A DNA stretch of 64,000 bases from Xiphydria camelus (GCA_963678675.1 OY783201.1:21073769-21137768); one strand, 5' to 3'; shown: positions 31,901 to 43,773, numbered from the stretch's first letter. Notes: generated by a model not told the origin, from the letters alone. A program made the numbers and translations.

Positions 31901-34900
31901 GTTTGTTTGTCATTTAAGAGAGGATATCAAAGTATATGCTTGCTTTTTTTCAGATTTTTAAAAAGTGGCCAGCTATGAAAATACGTCATGTGTTTAAATC
32001 AAGTGCAAATAAAATTATTTAAAAAATTTTTTTTGATCGATGCAATTTTTCTCTGGTTTTTCAACTCTTTCACTTTTAGTATACAAAATATTATTCTCAG
32101 CCGACAACCGGTTTGATAATTATAATTTAATGAAAAAAAAGCAGCGTTATTCTTCAAGTGGCTGTAAAATCAACAATTTTCAAAATTTTGAAAAATCCTT
32201 CGAGATACGGTTAAATATCGACAAAGACTACAATATATTCAAATTTGAGCAAAATCCGAAATGTTACTCCAAAAAGTGTCCGATTTGGTATGGAATGACC
32301 CAATATGTCTGTATATTAGACCACTTTTCAAGGATTAAAACAGAAACATTTTTGGCAATATTATAGAGCCTGACGAATCCACCGTGCTGAGTAAACGCAA
32401 ATATAAGATTTTTTTTGTTAATGATTTTTTTCTTAGCTTTGTCCATACCCTTCCTCATGGGGAAATTTGGGTATATTGAGTTCATCAAAATATATTTTTA
32501 AACAAATTTTCTCTAATACTTTTTCGATTGTTGGTTTTTTAAAAATTTCCGAAGTTTTAAAATTACATTTTTTCTATGTTACCATTTTTTGATGTACGTA
32601 TTGAATTCTTTTTGATAACACATCCCCAATTATGATATATACACTACGCAACAAAATTATCGCAACAACTTATTTTACTCTAAAAATTGTCAAACTTCGG
32701 AAGCCCGTAGCACAGCGAAAAATCATCGTATCCCTATCTTTTTTTTTTAAATTAAAGCCTAAAATCTCAGCTTTACTATCCCAAAGTTTATTTTTCGATT
32801 TCAAGCACCGAGAGATTAAGAGACCCTGAAAATCAAGGTCATCTTTTGAAACTTAAAAATTTGCAAAGTTTGTGCATTGATACGGAGTTACAAAAATTGT
32901 TTTTTCAAATTCTGATCACAGAAAATGAAAGTCCAACTCTTTACCTTTAATTTAAAAAAAAATTTTTTACTTTCCGATTTTTCTACGCCATTCTACAGCG
33001 TTTTAAATAAAAAAAAACTGAAAATCCCGTTTTTTCCCGTGTTACAGGGCCCAGATAACGCGATAAATAATCATATTTCTTAAGACAAATGCATGGGCTT
33101 TATTGGGGCATCGAAATGCATCGCTTTCATATGAATTTTTTCTCAAAGAACAGATGATGGCCTACAACATTTTTCGATGTTCAGGAGTGAAAATACCGTT
33201 CGAACACGAAACTTCCTATAGAACTCGTCCAGGTACACTTGTACAGTAAGTTAACATACGTGCAATACCTTTTTGGCGACCTCTAACTTGGCCCCAATGT
33301 CCCGATTAACTCGCGATCAACGTCTAACTTGGCCCCAATACCCCGTGTTAGCTTACGAACGGCTTCTATGTAACTTCGCCCCAAAATGTCCCCATCTCGA
33401 TACCAAAATCCCTGAAGAAGTAGTCCAGGTATACCTGGACGCAATATACCTCCAATAATTCGAAACAAAAATTTATAAGTTCAAAAAAAATTACGCAATT
33501 GATGTTCAGTTGAGTAATACTCCCAAAAACCGGGATTTTCGGTTTTTTTTATTTAAAACGCTGTAGAATGGCGTAGAAAAATCGGAAAGTAAAATTTTTT
33601 TTTTAAATTAAAGGTAAAGAGTTGAACTTTCATTTTCTGTGATCAGAATTTGAAAAAAAAAAAATTTTGTAACTCCGTGTCAATGCGCAAACTGCAAATT
33701 TTTAAGTTTCAAAAGATGACCTTGATTTTCAGGGTCTCTTAATCTCTCGATGCTTTAAATCGAAAAATAAACTTTGACATAGTAAAGCTGAGATTTTAAG
33801 CTTTAATTAAAAAAAAAAAGATAGGGATACGATGATTTTTCGCTGTGCTACAGGCTTCCGAAGTTTGACAATTTTTAGAGTAAAATAAGTTGTTGCGATA
33901 ATTTTGTTGCGTAGTGTATTTTCTTCAAAATTTTTGAAAGGGTGGATCACAGTGAGAAGGACAAAAAACCACTTTTCGCTCCTTTTTTGGAATTTTCCCT
34001 CGCATATAATTTTTCTGAATTCCCTTGAATGCTCGCATACTTATATGAATATAAAGAACATCAGGTCATTTTCATTTGATTTCAAACGTTGATATGTGGA
34101 ATCTCAAAAATAGGCTCTCCAGGTATAATACGATGTATGCCCTTGGCTTTACAATAATAGGTACTCTCACTCCTACTCGCATTCATCCTTATGTTGTGGG
34201 AGGACGAATCCGCCCTGTATGCTGCCTATTTACTCTGACTGTTATATCGGTTATTTATTACATATTATGTCCTATAGACGACAATAAAATCAAGTTTCAA
34301 AGCACATTTTTCAACTCTAAAGAAATTAGTTCAGCATAAAACCGCAATAAAATTGTAAGAATGTAATTATTAAATAAGCAATAAAAATATAAGGAACAAA
34401 ATCTCAACTAACATGTTCACAAATGATGCTTCCCCATCTAGTAGAAGGTTATGAAATAAGGTTAATATTTAACAATTTTTGTTAAAAATCACTCAACGAT
34501 AATCATATAAATTACTACCACAGAGTATATTATTTAATGATTTAAGGGTTTTTAACATGAATCTAAAAATAATAATTATTACTCGTATAAAGAATTACAG
34601 AAAATATCTCTTTCAGCTTAATTAACCCGTAACGGTCACTTGGGGTACAGTGTACCCCCGACAACTTTGTAGTTATTTTTAATTCAGAAGGACTTTTCGA
34701 AATGAGACAAACAGCGCCATCTGTTGTTATTTGACTCCTCCAAAAAAAAATACCTCTTTTGTACATTATTTTGCATGTATAAATGTACCACTTCTATTTT
34801 ACGAGATTGACCGAAATTCGTACATTTTCAATCTTCATTATAAATATACTTTTTTCACAGTTCATTAAATCTCTGTTTTTTTATTTAAAGTATATTGTTT

Positions 34901-37900
34901 TCTGAATAAAACGCAAAAAAAATTTCACCGATATTGCAAAAATTAGAATTTCTACGAACTTTTTTGTAAATAAAAGTAAATTTTGTCATTTTTTTTTTCT
35001 TATTGATCTTTGACTATTTTAAAACCATACAAAACCAAAATTAACTATTGGATCACTTAGAGGGGACATTAAATTAAAATTTAGAACAAGATTCAAGTCA
35101 ATGCATAAGATACACGGAGAGAAATTTTCGGTAAAAATTACCTAAATAGTAGGGTAAGCGTGTAGCATTCGGTGTTTTACGGTTAATTTTGTAGAGGCGC
35201 TGGTCAGGAATTAACAATCAACCGATATATTTTGACGAACGTTCCAGAATTTTTACCGTTCCACCTCTACAATTTTACCCGAACAGGAATTTTTATGCCT
35301 GCACAATATAGAAAGTATCCCTCCGTTAATAAATGTTATCGTATAATAGCAGCAAAAATTATCATTCGGCCCTTAAATTGTAACAAGTTGTGCGCCTTAA
35401 TTTTTATCATTACGTTACTGCACAATTACCCTAGAGTAACGGAATTTTTACCTATCCGGATAGATAGATTCTACCAATGACATCTATAAAGGCGATCACG
35501 TGAGCGTCAGTTCGCGTCAGTTCGCGTCAGTTCGGCCGTTTTCGGCCGATCGTCAGAAGTCGGCGCACGTTGTGAGTTGTGGCCATTAGAACCGGTGCGA
35601 GTTGTTCCAGAAAAAATAAAGTGCTTAAACTAATACATTTATAAAAAAAAACAATTATTTAAAAAGATGAATTACTGTCTGGTGAAAGCGGCTTTTGAGG
35701 TAAGTGATTTTATTTAGAAGATTTATGGGAAAATGTTAGTAGATTTTTTAATCATATTTTTTGCCTGATATACGGAGAAGTCTCACCATTTTTGTCCATT
35801 ACCAGGAGTATTTGATGGGAAATTCTGGTGATTTCTTTTTCGTTATAAATAAGAAGAGAAGACTAGAAGAAAATGAGGGGAAATTCATGCAAAAAAATTC
35901 TATACTGAAATTTCAAGGCACCGTTTGGAGTGGACGCGTCAAGCAAGGGTGATTCACGAAGCAAGGTGGAAGCGGGCAGTTTCCCCCATAATGACGTCAA
36001 GGCAACGGGGCTTTCCAATGCAGGCCCAGGATGAAGGAGTAAGGGGGTCCTATGCTCCTCCAGACAATCGAAGGAAGCCATTCGACCGACAACCAGCGTG
36101 CATATCGGATCGTGATCCGAGTCTCATCGAGGATTGCTTCAGGACTTATCGTGCAGCCGCGTCGAGTCTACCGCGTCGAATATAGCTTACAATACATAGA
36201 GTCTCAGCACATAAGATTTTCATTGAAAAATTAAAATCTATTTAATTTTGTATGTCATTTGTTCTTCTGAGCAGAAAAGTGGGAGGAACGATTTGACGGA
36301 GAAAACCTAGGGTCTGCGGGCCGTTAACGGAACATCCTCGATGACGCACGGACGACCATACCGATCGTCCGATTAACAGGACACCGACGCTACCTGAGAA
36401 CGCACGGTGATCGGCTCGGAACAAGGGACGAGCCGGGCATAAGGACGGTTTGGGCAGCTCGGTGGTCATTCTCTCCTTCGATCATCGCAAGAGCTACTTC
36501 GGCGAAGAGCCGAAGTCAAGTCGCAGTCACATTCATCACGTTGTAACTCACAATCAGTAGCATTCATCAATAAACTGTTCTTTCGGGAAATATTTCCTAC
36601 AAAATCTGTCGAATTTTCATTAGTAATGAATGCGTAGCAAGGAAGTTAGAAATACTCGTCGTTTGCAGCGATCATTTACTACCTGGCCGCAATAAACTGC
36701 TATTTCTGGCACTCAAGCGCGGGTACGTACCCCGATGCCGCGACTTTCTCCGTGATGCGAACTTTTCGGCACTGCACTGGTACGAAAGACGCGGAACGAC
36801 CCGACGCTCGATAGCAACGGTCACAAATAAATGCACTTAGCTCAAATGTCAGGAAAAGAATTCAATTCCCGATATTAAACAAGTAATTAGAACAAAATTT
36901 ATGAAAATTTCCATACAATTTTAATTTAATGATTAATTTTCACTTAATAAGGTGAAGAAAATTTGCTCACGGATAAATAAAAAATATAAGAACGTAAAAT
37001 AAAAAGTCTCACATATTGAACGGTAAATTTATATTCTAATTGGTGGGAAAAAAGTAATCCTTGAGGTTAGTAATAATTTCAGTACAGGTTAGTATATTTT
37101 ACCGTACCGGTGCAGTAGTTTCTACCCCGAAAACAGTAAAATCTCTCTCATTGTTTGACACTTTCAATCTATCTCAGCCATAATTTTCATCTATTCCAAC
37201 CACATTTTTTATTTGATACAGAGGTCACATTTTACTTTCGAGAACATGAAAAATTCTTTGAATGCATGATATTTTTTACCTTACTGACCAAATGCAACAC
37301 GATTACCGTACTAGTTGGGTATTTTTTCCCCGAATTTCAGGCAAATAGTACTGACGATTTCTCTCCGTGTAGAACACAAATAAAATCAATTTTTCTGCGT
37401 GGGGTACACTGTACCCCGTGTGACCGTTAAACATTTTTTCCGACGTGTGACCGTTACGGGTTAATACATATACATATGTGGTGTTACAGTTAGAAGTTTC
37501 TTATATCGTGTAGCTTAATTTGGGGAATACTTGTCTCTCTGTATAATAACTGAGCACTCATTTTTAAGCCATTCTACATACGAACTTTTAAAAAATTGAA
37601 TGAAAGTGATCGTACGTTCTTCATACTTATGAATAAGAGCGTTTTAGGGAATTCAAAGACCGAAGAATAAGATTCGCAAACTACACGGTTTTTTTTGCTG
37701 TGACCCACCCAATCAGAAAATCTGAAAAAAAAATATATAAATGGGACGTAAATTATTTTTAAAAAATTCAATACGAACATCGAAAAATGGTGACAGAAAA
37801 AAATACAATTTTAAAACTGGGAATTTTTTCAAAATGGTGTATAACTGAAAATTCATCAGAAAATTTGTTTAAAAATGTATTTCGATGAGCCCAAATGTGT

Positions 37901-40275
37901 ATGTATGTGTATGTGTGTGTGTGTATATGCTCAAATTTCTCTGTTAGGATAGAAGTAAGCAGAGCTGCGAAAAAAATTCTTTAATAAAAAATCTTATTTT
38001 TACGTTTATTCAGCACTGTGGATTGATCGGGATCTGAACTATTGCCTAAAATTTTTTTGTTTCAACCCTTCAAAAGTGGTCTAACATACAGTCATACTGA
38101 TCTAAAGGGTACTTTCATATGCTTACCCTACTACACCCTTTGACTTTTTCGACAAACAATATAGAATATTGAACAAATAATTTTATTATGAAAATAGGAA
38201 AATGAAAAGTAGGTTACTTAAGCTCATATACTATAGTTATGTAGCACCTTTATTTTTTTAAAAAGCGCGAGAGAAATGAACTAAAGTACACCCGAACTGT
38301 GTTCTGTCGCTAAACGTACCATCAAGAAGGAACAATATCATTTCTCAAAGGGTGGGGACGAGCTGTATATGAAGGACATGTAATGTACTATTCCTATATA
38401 CGTATGAATATTTTTTATACGTAAGTGCCTCATGGTGAGACAGCATATGTACAGTTGGTCGTTATATTCGAATCAATTCTCTAATAAATCAATGAAAAGA
38501 CGTTGCAGAAGCCGATATGTCGCTATAAGCTATAACTATGTTAGGTATCACTGTCATCACAAGCATGTAACGAAAATTGTCCCATATTCGCGGCAAATAT
38601 TTCACTGCGAAATGGGGATGCTTGTGAAATTTTGACGTCACAATCACTGGTTCAATTTAACCTGATTGGTTCGAATTTCAGAGAAGTATCATGGTCGCTA
38701 GCATCAAATCAAACTAAAAATCAGAGAACCGACGAATCTGGTGCCCTCTGGATCAGCTTAATAAATAAGCATCCCCATTTTTTGCAAATACCTAGAAAGT
38801 TTGATACATCTGACATCACTGGTCAGTGGATATCTACTGGAACTCTATCGCATCGCGGAACTCAATCGATACTTCTTAATTTTTTTGGCGCGTAATCCGA
38901 ATCTGCAGCCAAAATTTGACTAACACATCTAGTTTTTTAGAAAAATAAAGTCAGAAATCTCTTGAAATGCAATTTTTACATTTAACCTCTCTTTAAAAAA
39001 ACCGTGACGTGCTAAAGCAAAACAGAAAAAAAAAGATTTTGACTCAGTGTGTCGAAATCTATGTAATCAACCTTAATTCAATTCTGATGAGGAAAAAAAG
39101 GGGTCTAATTTTATAGATCTATGTATTTAGAAAAATTTCATCTTTTACCTCTTTTCACAGGGACTGTTTCTTGAAACACTTCAACTTTTTTGTGGTCGTA
39201 ATTTGAAGAAGTATTAGAAACGATAATATATTATGAGTATTTTGGTAAAATTTCAGTTATTTTGCATATTCAATTTGGAAAATTTCGTATTGTGCCACAT
39301 TATTACAAAAAATCAAAATTTTTGAAGCAATCTGTTATACTCACCAGGCTCGAAGGCCGATCGAATAATTATATTTACTGAGTCAAAAAACCCCTGAGTA
39401 ATAATTCCCCGAGGTTTTTTTTAAATCCCCAGAATTAAATGAAGCCATTACCATCCATTAATGCCGATGTACAATCCCAGCTGCAAGATGGAATTTGCGT
39501 CCTCCGGATTGCCATCAAAAGAGTGAACAACTCCACCTGTCAACTTATCCTTGTACTTCCGGAGGATCCGCACGAAATCATCAGCGGCGTTTCGACAGTG
39601 CAAGAACATCGGCAGCTTCAATGCTGAGCACAACGAGAGTTGCATCTCAAAGTACTTCTTCTGCGTATCCTTGGAACAGAATTGCAGTCGGTCGTAATCC
39701 AAACCCATTTCTCCGAACGCGACTATTTTGTCCCTATTATCAGCCGCCAGATTGTTCAGCGATTGTAGGTACGCCTCGGGATCTCCAGACTCCTCGAACT
39801 CGTCGCAACGAGTCGGGTGGCAACCAACAGTAGAAAATAATCTCTCTGTAATATGTGCGGAGCGGGAAGTGGCCTTTCAGGAATCGATACGCTAAAATGG
39901 GCAAAAGTCAGAGGACGTACCATCCGTTCTGGCCAAGTCAAGAGCTCGTTTGCTCTGCTCGACGTTACCAGCGGTTATTATGATTCTTGATAGGTCATTG
40001 TCCCAACACCGCTTCAGCACCGCGTCTAAATCTGGCTGGTGTTTCTGAGAGCCCTGATATATGCCCTGGTACATGAGGTCGGTCAAATTTGCTCCGATAT
40101 CTGTGAGACAGTGGACAAGGGTGAGTTCTGCTTTGTATCTCGACTGTTGTATCCTCCTAACCTTGTCCTCCATTATGTCGTACGAATTATACACGACAAT
40201 GGATCTAAAAAACCGCGAACCCGAAGCGCGAGAGATTCGACGTATCGTACCTATAAATTTTCGTAAGTTCGTCAT
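28824..40275 (-). CDS. TATDN1: TATDN1 (TatD-type deoxyribonuclease), complete
   Basis: Five coding exons on the minus strand: 40275-40251, 40100-39921, 39845-39452, 29217-29014 and 28929-28824. Phases agree and the product is 302 residues (human 297). Key motifs are [40 protein letters not shown] (metal-binding Glu), MFLHCRN (His), GGVVHSFDG (His), [15 protein letters not shown]-type IETDCPWC (Asp) and a C-terminal VFFPHEL. TatD proteins are metal-dependent 3'-5' exonucleases/DNases of the TIM-barrel amidohydrolase fold. TATDN1 lacks the classic HxH near the N-terminus, as here. Intron 3 is 10.2 kb of nested transposons. It converges on TMEM214. Confidence 0.95.
29014..29217 (-). CDS. TATDN1: TATDN1 exon 4
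   Basis: The acceptor is GACATTGCAG. It encodes [27 protein letters not shown] and GRNEPCTI plus GT, donor GTAAGC. It lies 10.2 kb from exon 3 but continues the alignment without a gap. Confidence 0.9.
29218..30039. other. TATDN1 intron 3, proximal part
   Basis: A+T-rich. A GAAAAAATTTTAGAAA-type simple texture is present near 29870, with no recognised element. Confidence 0.4.
30040..30820. repeat. Old foldback element
   Basis: About 160-bp diverged inverted arms: CAGACTGGACCAGAAATTCTG near 30077 and its complement near 30785, with matching downstream blocks (ACATCC...TCTCTGAAA). An internal direct repeat carries the GGGGGATA/TCAGAGGATA tracts. Confidence 0.6.
30970..31135. mobile_element. 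MITE with CCATCCATATATTACG ends, copy 2
   Basis: Same family as 12410-12578. TAA on both flanks fits a Harbinger-type 3-bp target duplication. Confidence 0.8.
31288..32301. mobile_element. Foldback element, copy 2
   Basis: 1014 bp, same family as 9304-10304. AATA on both sides (31284-31287, 32302-32305) is a 4-bp target duplication. The uninterrupted site is visible in the inverted arm near 38090 as AGTA. Confidence 0.9.
32642..33916. mobile_element. Tc1-type long-inverted-repeat element
   Basis: Ends CACTACGCAACAAAATTATC and its complement, with TA flanks and arms of about 380 bp. The centre has repeated CTAACTTGGCCCCAAT. No transposase. Confidence 0.85.
34626..37460. mobile_element. piggyBac-type non-autonomous element (2.8 kb)
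   Basis: TTAA lies on both sides (34622-34625, 37461-37464). The terminal repeat is CCCGTAACGGTCAC, with subterminal GGGGTACAGTGTACCCC palindromes at both ends. No transposase is recognisable. It encloses a second TIR pair at 35111-37371. Confidence 0.85.
35111..37371. mobile_element. Nested element with TACACGGAGAGAAAT ends and unknown cargo
   Basis: TACACGGAGAGAAAT (35111) faces ATTTCTCTCCGTGTA (37371). The interior has a tandem CGTCAGTTCGCGTCAGTTCG tract (35507-35540), then ATG (35667) opening 11 codons ([11 protein letters not shown]) up to a GTAAGT donor, as if it were the first exon of a gene. A G+C-rich segment follows at 35925-36560. I do not recognise the protein or the superfamily. 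Confidence 0.6.
37896..37926. repeat. (GT)n-rich simple repeat
   Basis: GTGTATGTATGTGTATGTGTGTGTG tract. Confidence 0.9.
38201..39451. other. TATDN1 intron 3, distal part
   Basis: No coding similarity. A loose inverted pair around AAATGGGGATGCTT (about 38612 and 38768) is the only structure seen. Confidence 0.4.
39452..39845 (-). CDS. TATDN1: TATDN1 exon 3 (catalytic core)
   Basis: The acceptor is CATATTACAG. It encodes [14 protein letters not shown] to LYIGINGC, donor GTAATG, ending in phase 2. It holds the Glu and both His metal ligands. Confidence 0.9.
39921..40100 (-). CDS. TATDN1: TATDN1 exon 2
   Basis: The acceptor is GTCTCACAG. It encodes [20 protein letters not shown] to ALDLARTDG, donor GTACGT. 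Confidence 0.9.
40251..40275 (-). CDS. TATDN1: TATDN1 exon 1 (start codon, 25 nt)
   Basis: Encodes MTNLRKFI plus G before a GTACGA donor. G joined to AT gives Asp, making [11 protein letters not shown] as in the family. Confidence 0.85.
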
Positions 40276-40591
40276 CTTCGGCCCGAGCATGAAACGGTCG
40301 TCGATTCCGACCTACAAATCTTTCTAGCTTTCTCAAGTATCTGTTGTTTAACCGGCGGATTGTCCTCTATCTCCTCTATCTTCTGTCGATTTGCGTGTGT
40401 ACGTGTACATAGATACATACATACCGGGCGTTTTCGAGTTTTGTTGACATAGGACGATATGGTACATAGTGGTTTGTAGACTCTAGGTTATAGGCTATTG
40501 GTCGGTGATGCAAGGATGCCGAATGATTGGCTCTGCTATTGTCGGCAGAAAGTAATCGTCGCGAGAGAAGTTCCCTACGGCATAGGCACTG

Positions 40592-40747
40592 TAGGCCTAT
40601 TCTGTAACTCGTTACGACCCGTAACGACGGTTGTCGTTAGCATTAGTCCAATCAGGATCAAGTATTCCGTTGTGATGGGGGTCCTGATTGGACTAATGCT
40701 AACGACAACCGTCGTTACGGATCGTAACGAGTTACAGAATAGGCCTA
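40592..40747. mobile_element. 156-bp MITE with CTG target duplication
   Basis: Ends TAGGCCTATTCTGTAACTCG and complement, arms of about 65 bp, central GATCAAGTATTCCGTTGTGA. CTG on both sides (40589-40591, 40748-40750). Confidence 0.9.
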
Positions 40748-40789
40748 CTGAGCAGACGAGAAAATACCGCGTCTTGGCGTTGTCGCGTA

Positions 40790-41119
40790 CCGTATGTCCG
40801 CGATCATTTGAACCATAGGAAAATTGCGAGTTTTGCATGAGCACCCCTTTGGGTCTCCTCGTCCAATAGAATCACCGGAGAAGCGTGAATGCGCATGCGT
40901 AGTCATCCGCGAGTGTGGCGTCGTCAGCAAGTTCAGATCGATTATTTCGAAACGGTTATCGAAATAATCGATCTGAACTTGCTGACGTCGCCACACTCGC
41001 GGATGACTACGCATGCGCATTCACGCTTCTCCGGTGATTCTATTGGACGAGGAGACCCAAAGGGGTGCTCATGCAAAACTCGCAATTTTCCTATGGTTCA
41101 AATGATCGCGGACATACGG
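40790..41119. mobile_element. TACCGTATGTCCGCG MITE (330 bp)
   Basis: Ends CCGTATGTCCGCGATCA and complement, flanked by TA. It directly abuts the next element across one TA. Confidence 0.9.
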
Positions 41120-41121
41120 TA

Positions 41122-41333
41122 CACCCAGGGACACGGCATCTGTCGCTGGTGACTTTCTTTAAACGTTATTTTTAAACGTACTAACCAATGAATAATTAAT
41201 TCTCATACGCTCTGTAGCTACGGTGGCGTCTACTCTCGTTAATGAAAGCATGAGGATTATTAATTATTGGTTAGTACGTTTAAAAATAACGTTTAAAAAT
41301 AGTCACCAGCGACAGATGCCGTGTCCCTGGGTG
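41122..41333. mobile_element. Hairpin MITE (212 bp) with CACCCAGGGACACGG ends
   Basis: Near-perfect arms including GGTGAC...AAACGTTATTTTTAAACG, flanked by TA shared with its neighbours. Confidence 0.9.
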
Positions 41334-41335
41334 TA

Positions 41336-41648
41336 CCATATGTCCGCGATCAATTTTACCATAGGAAAATTGCGATTATTGCATGAGCACCTCTGCGGGT
41401 CTCCTCGTCCAATAGAATCACCGGAGAAGCGTGACTGCGCATGCGTAGTCATCCGCGAGTGCAGTTCGACTTCGACGCGAGAATCGAAATCGAAATCGAA
41501 CTGCACTCGCAAACGTCACGCCAACACTCGCGGTGACTACGCATGCGCATGCACGCTTTTCCGATGATTCTATTGGACGAGGAGACCCAAGCGGTGCTCA
41601 TGCAATAATCGCAATTTTCCTATGGTAAAATTGATCGCGGACATATGG
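41336..41648. mobile_element. TACCATATGTCCGCG MITE (313 bp)
   Basis: Same family as 40790-41119 with a diverged centre (TCGACTTCGACGCGAGAATC stem). TA flanks. Confidence 0.9.
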
Positions 41649-41687
41649 TACGCAACTAGACTCGATATGGAATCGAGTACCTAGGTA

Positions 41688-42818
41688 TAGGGAAGCTGCA
41701 TCTTGATTAGTGGCGCCATCGGTGGAGATTCTCTGCATATTCTTGGTATAAATAATTCGTGACAGTATTAGGTTATATCAGAGTTTAATCACTATTAAAA
41801 TAGTGATTTTAAAGTGAATTATGCCTAAATCGGAGCGAAACTGTTGTTACTAATTGCAGAAATGCTGAAAATTCTTGCGAAAACGGTAATATTAAGTTTT
41901 ACTCATTCCCGGGTAAATCCTACGAAATGGGAAGGCGACAGCAGTGGATAAAAGCTGTTAACCGAAAAAGTAAGTAAGTTTAGTAGTCGTTGAGAACAAA
42001 ATTATTATTGTGGGAAGGCGACAGCAGTGGATAAAAGCTGTTAACCGTAAAAGTAAGTTTAGGTTAGTAGTCGTTGAGAACAAAATTATTATCATTGCAA
42101 TATTTCAAATGTAGTGCACATTTTGTCGGAGGCCAACGAAGTACCATGCAATCTCATCCTGCGTATATATTCCAACTATATTCTCTGCGACACAGTCCCA
42201 AATTTCAACAGAAGCGGAGACGCAGGCTATTTCTCGTTTTGAAAGATATATGAAAAGGATCGACCGCACTTCTGAAACTGTTTTCAGCCCTAAAATTACG
42301 CAGGTGATACAAGCTGACAATGAAGATGAAGAGGTTGAAAGAATAATCCATCCAGTCAATACAAAAAGTAGTGTTGAAACACAGTGTTGTTTTGACTCTT
42401 GCGAAACAAATAAAGAATATTTTGTGTTTGAAAGTTCCTTAGATGGAAATAACTTTATAAAGGGGGTAAATTTAATAAGGGGGTAAATTGATAGACATTT
42501 GTCTTATAACATGTCTAGTTATAAAAAACAGTCCATGGTGTTCTATTTCCTGAACATTTATCACATGTTTTGCTTCACATAATTTCTCTCCTTTTAGCAC
42601 TTCTGATGGTCTGTTATTATTGAAATAAATTTGTTCAAACCCACAGCAAATAACTTTGTCCATTTTTGGAAACAAAAATGCACAAAATAATTGAAAAATT
42701 ACATTACACGAAGAAAACACCGACTTAAAAAAATTTACTGACATGTTTTGTTTATACCAACTATATTCCAGCAGCGATTACTAGGGGGCACTGTTCGCCG
42801 GTTCGTGCAGCTTCCCTA
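41688..42818. mobile_element. THAP-type element, copy 4 (related subfamily)
   Basis: Ends TAGGGAAGCTGCA / TGCAGCTTCCCTA with TA flanks, 1131 bp. The plus strand from 41822 gives a frameshifted THAP start (NCRNAENSCENGNIKFYSFP, then RRQQWIKAVNRK). The minus strand at 42472-42744 gives GEKLCEAKHVINVQEIEHHG, the same second ORF as in copies 1-3. A 45-bp block (TGGGAAGGCGACAGCAGTGG...) is duplicated at about 41927 and 42013. Confidence 0.75.
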
Positions 42819-43170
42819 TAACCTTCGAGAGTTCTAGGATTTATTGCGGTAAAACTCAAATGTCAAATGATTTTGAATGCTGTTATTCTTCCGAGAAATA
42901 ATGTACGGGTGAGTTCCCACGGAAAGAGAAGCGTATCGAATATTAGGGTACTGGTAACTGCGAAATTTATAAACTTCCGACCCCGCCGCGAGTTCGGTTT
43001 GCGAGATCAACAGCTAGGTATAAACACCTTCTTCCATATCAGCGACTGAGTTTTGGCGACTCGAGAAGTCGTAAACGATATCGCGTAGCATTTCTGATTT
43101 ATAAACAAGTTCGCCGAATTCGCCCTGCCATGAAGTCACGTAATCACGAGTGGGCGCGAGTGCAGATTGA

Positions 43171-43316
43171 AGGCCATCACACGTGAAAAAACGTAAGCAG
43201 TAACAGTAAGGATTGACCAATCAGAAATATCATTCTTACGGAATTATACTTAAACAGGCTTTCTGATTGGTCAATCCTTACTGTTACTGCTTACGTTTTT
43301 TCACGTGTAATGGCCT
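43171..43316. mobile_element. AAGGCCATCACACGTG MITE, copy 1
   Basis: Arms AGGCCATCACACGTGAAAAA... with GATTGACCAATCAGAAA. Second copy at 43554-43701. Confidence 0.85.
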
Positions 43317-43553
43317 TGAGAGGGAGAAAAACCGTTGTAACGATCCGCGACTAGCGTTTCGATTGGTGCCCTCCTCCCACCGAGGGGCTGGACTTATGTT
43401 ATTAAAAGGGGTATTTCGAGGCTCGATCAGGGCAGATCAATCTTTTATAGACGTTGCGCAACGACTGTGAAATATATGGTGATCATCAAACTATCAAATA
43501 GTTTCCAAGTCTCTTATTTCTTGTTTCCCCGCGTTTTCGAGGAGAGTGCTTTA

Positions 43554-43701
43554 AAGGCCATCACACGTGAAAAAACGTAAGCAGTAACCGTAAGGATTGA
43601 CCAATCAGAAAGCCTGTTTAAGCATAATTCCGTAAGAATGATATTTCTGATTGGTCAATCCTTACTGTTACTGCTTACGTTTTTTCACGTGTGATGGCCT
43701 T
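43554..43701. mobile_element. AAGGCCATCACACGTG MITE, copy 2
   Basis: 148 bp, nearly identical arms to copy 1; the loop (TTAAGCATAATTCCG) is in the opposite orientation. Confidence 0.85.
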
Positions 43702-43773
43702 TAGCGCTCCACGGGCCCGGACCTGCCCTCTGGATTCGGCGAGGACTACTGGCTTGGCACGCAACACTACCAG

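Larger units (their letters stand above)
31200..38200. mobile_element. Large diverged foldback carrying four later insertions
   Basis: The left arm (31200-31287, 32302-32641, 33919-34100) matches the inverse of the right arm (about 37560-38160). For example, AAGGGTATAGCAGGATAAGC on the left faces GCTTACCCTACTACACCCTT on the right. The left arm is interrupted by the elements at 31288-32301 and 32642-33916. The centre contains the TTAA-flanked element at 34626-37460, which itself holds another TIR pair. Confidence 0.65.

Noticed and set aside
39439..40327. Plus-strand ORFs over the TATDN1 5' exons
   Set aside because: Antisense shadows; the minus strand carries the conserved TatD motifs.
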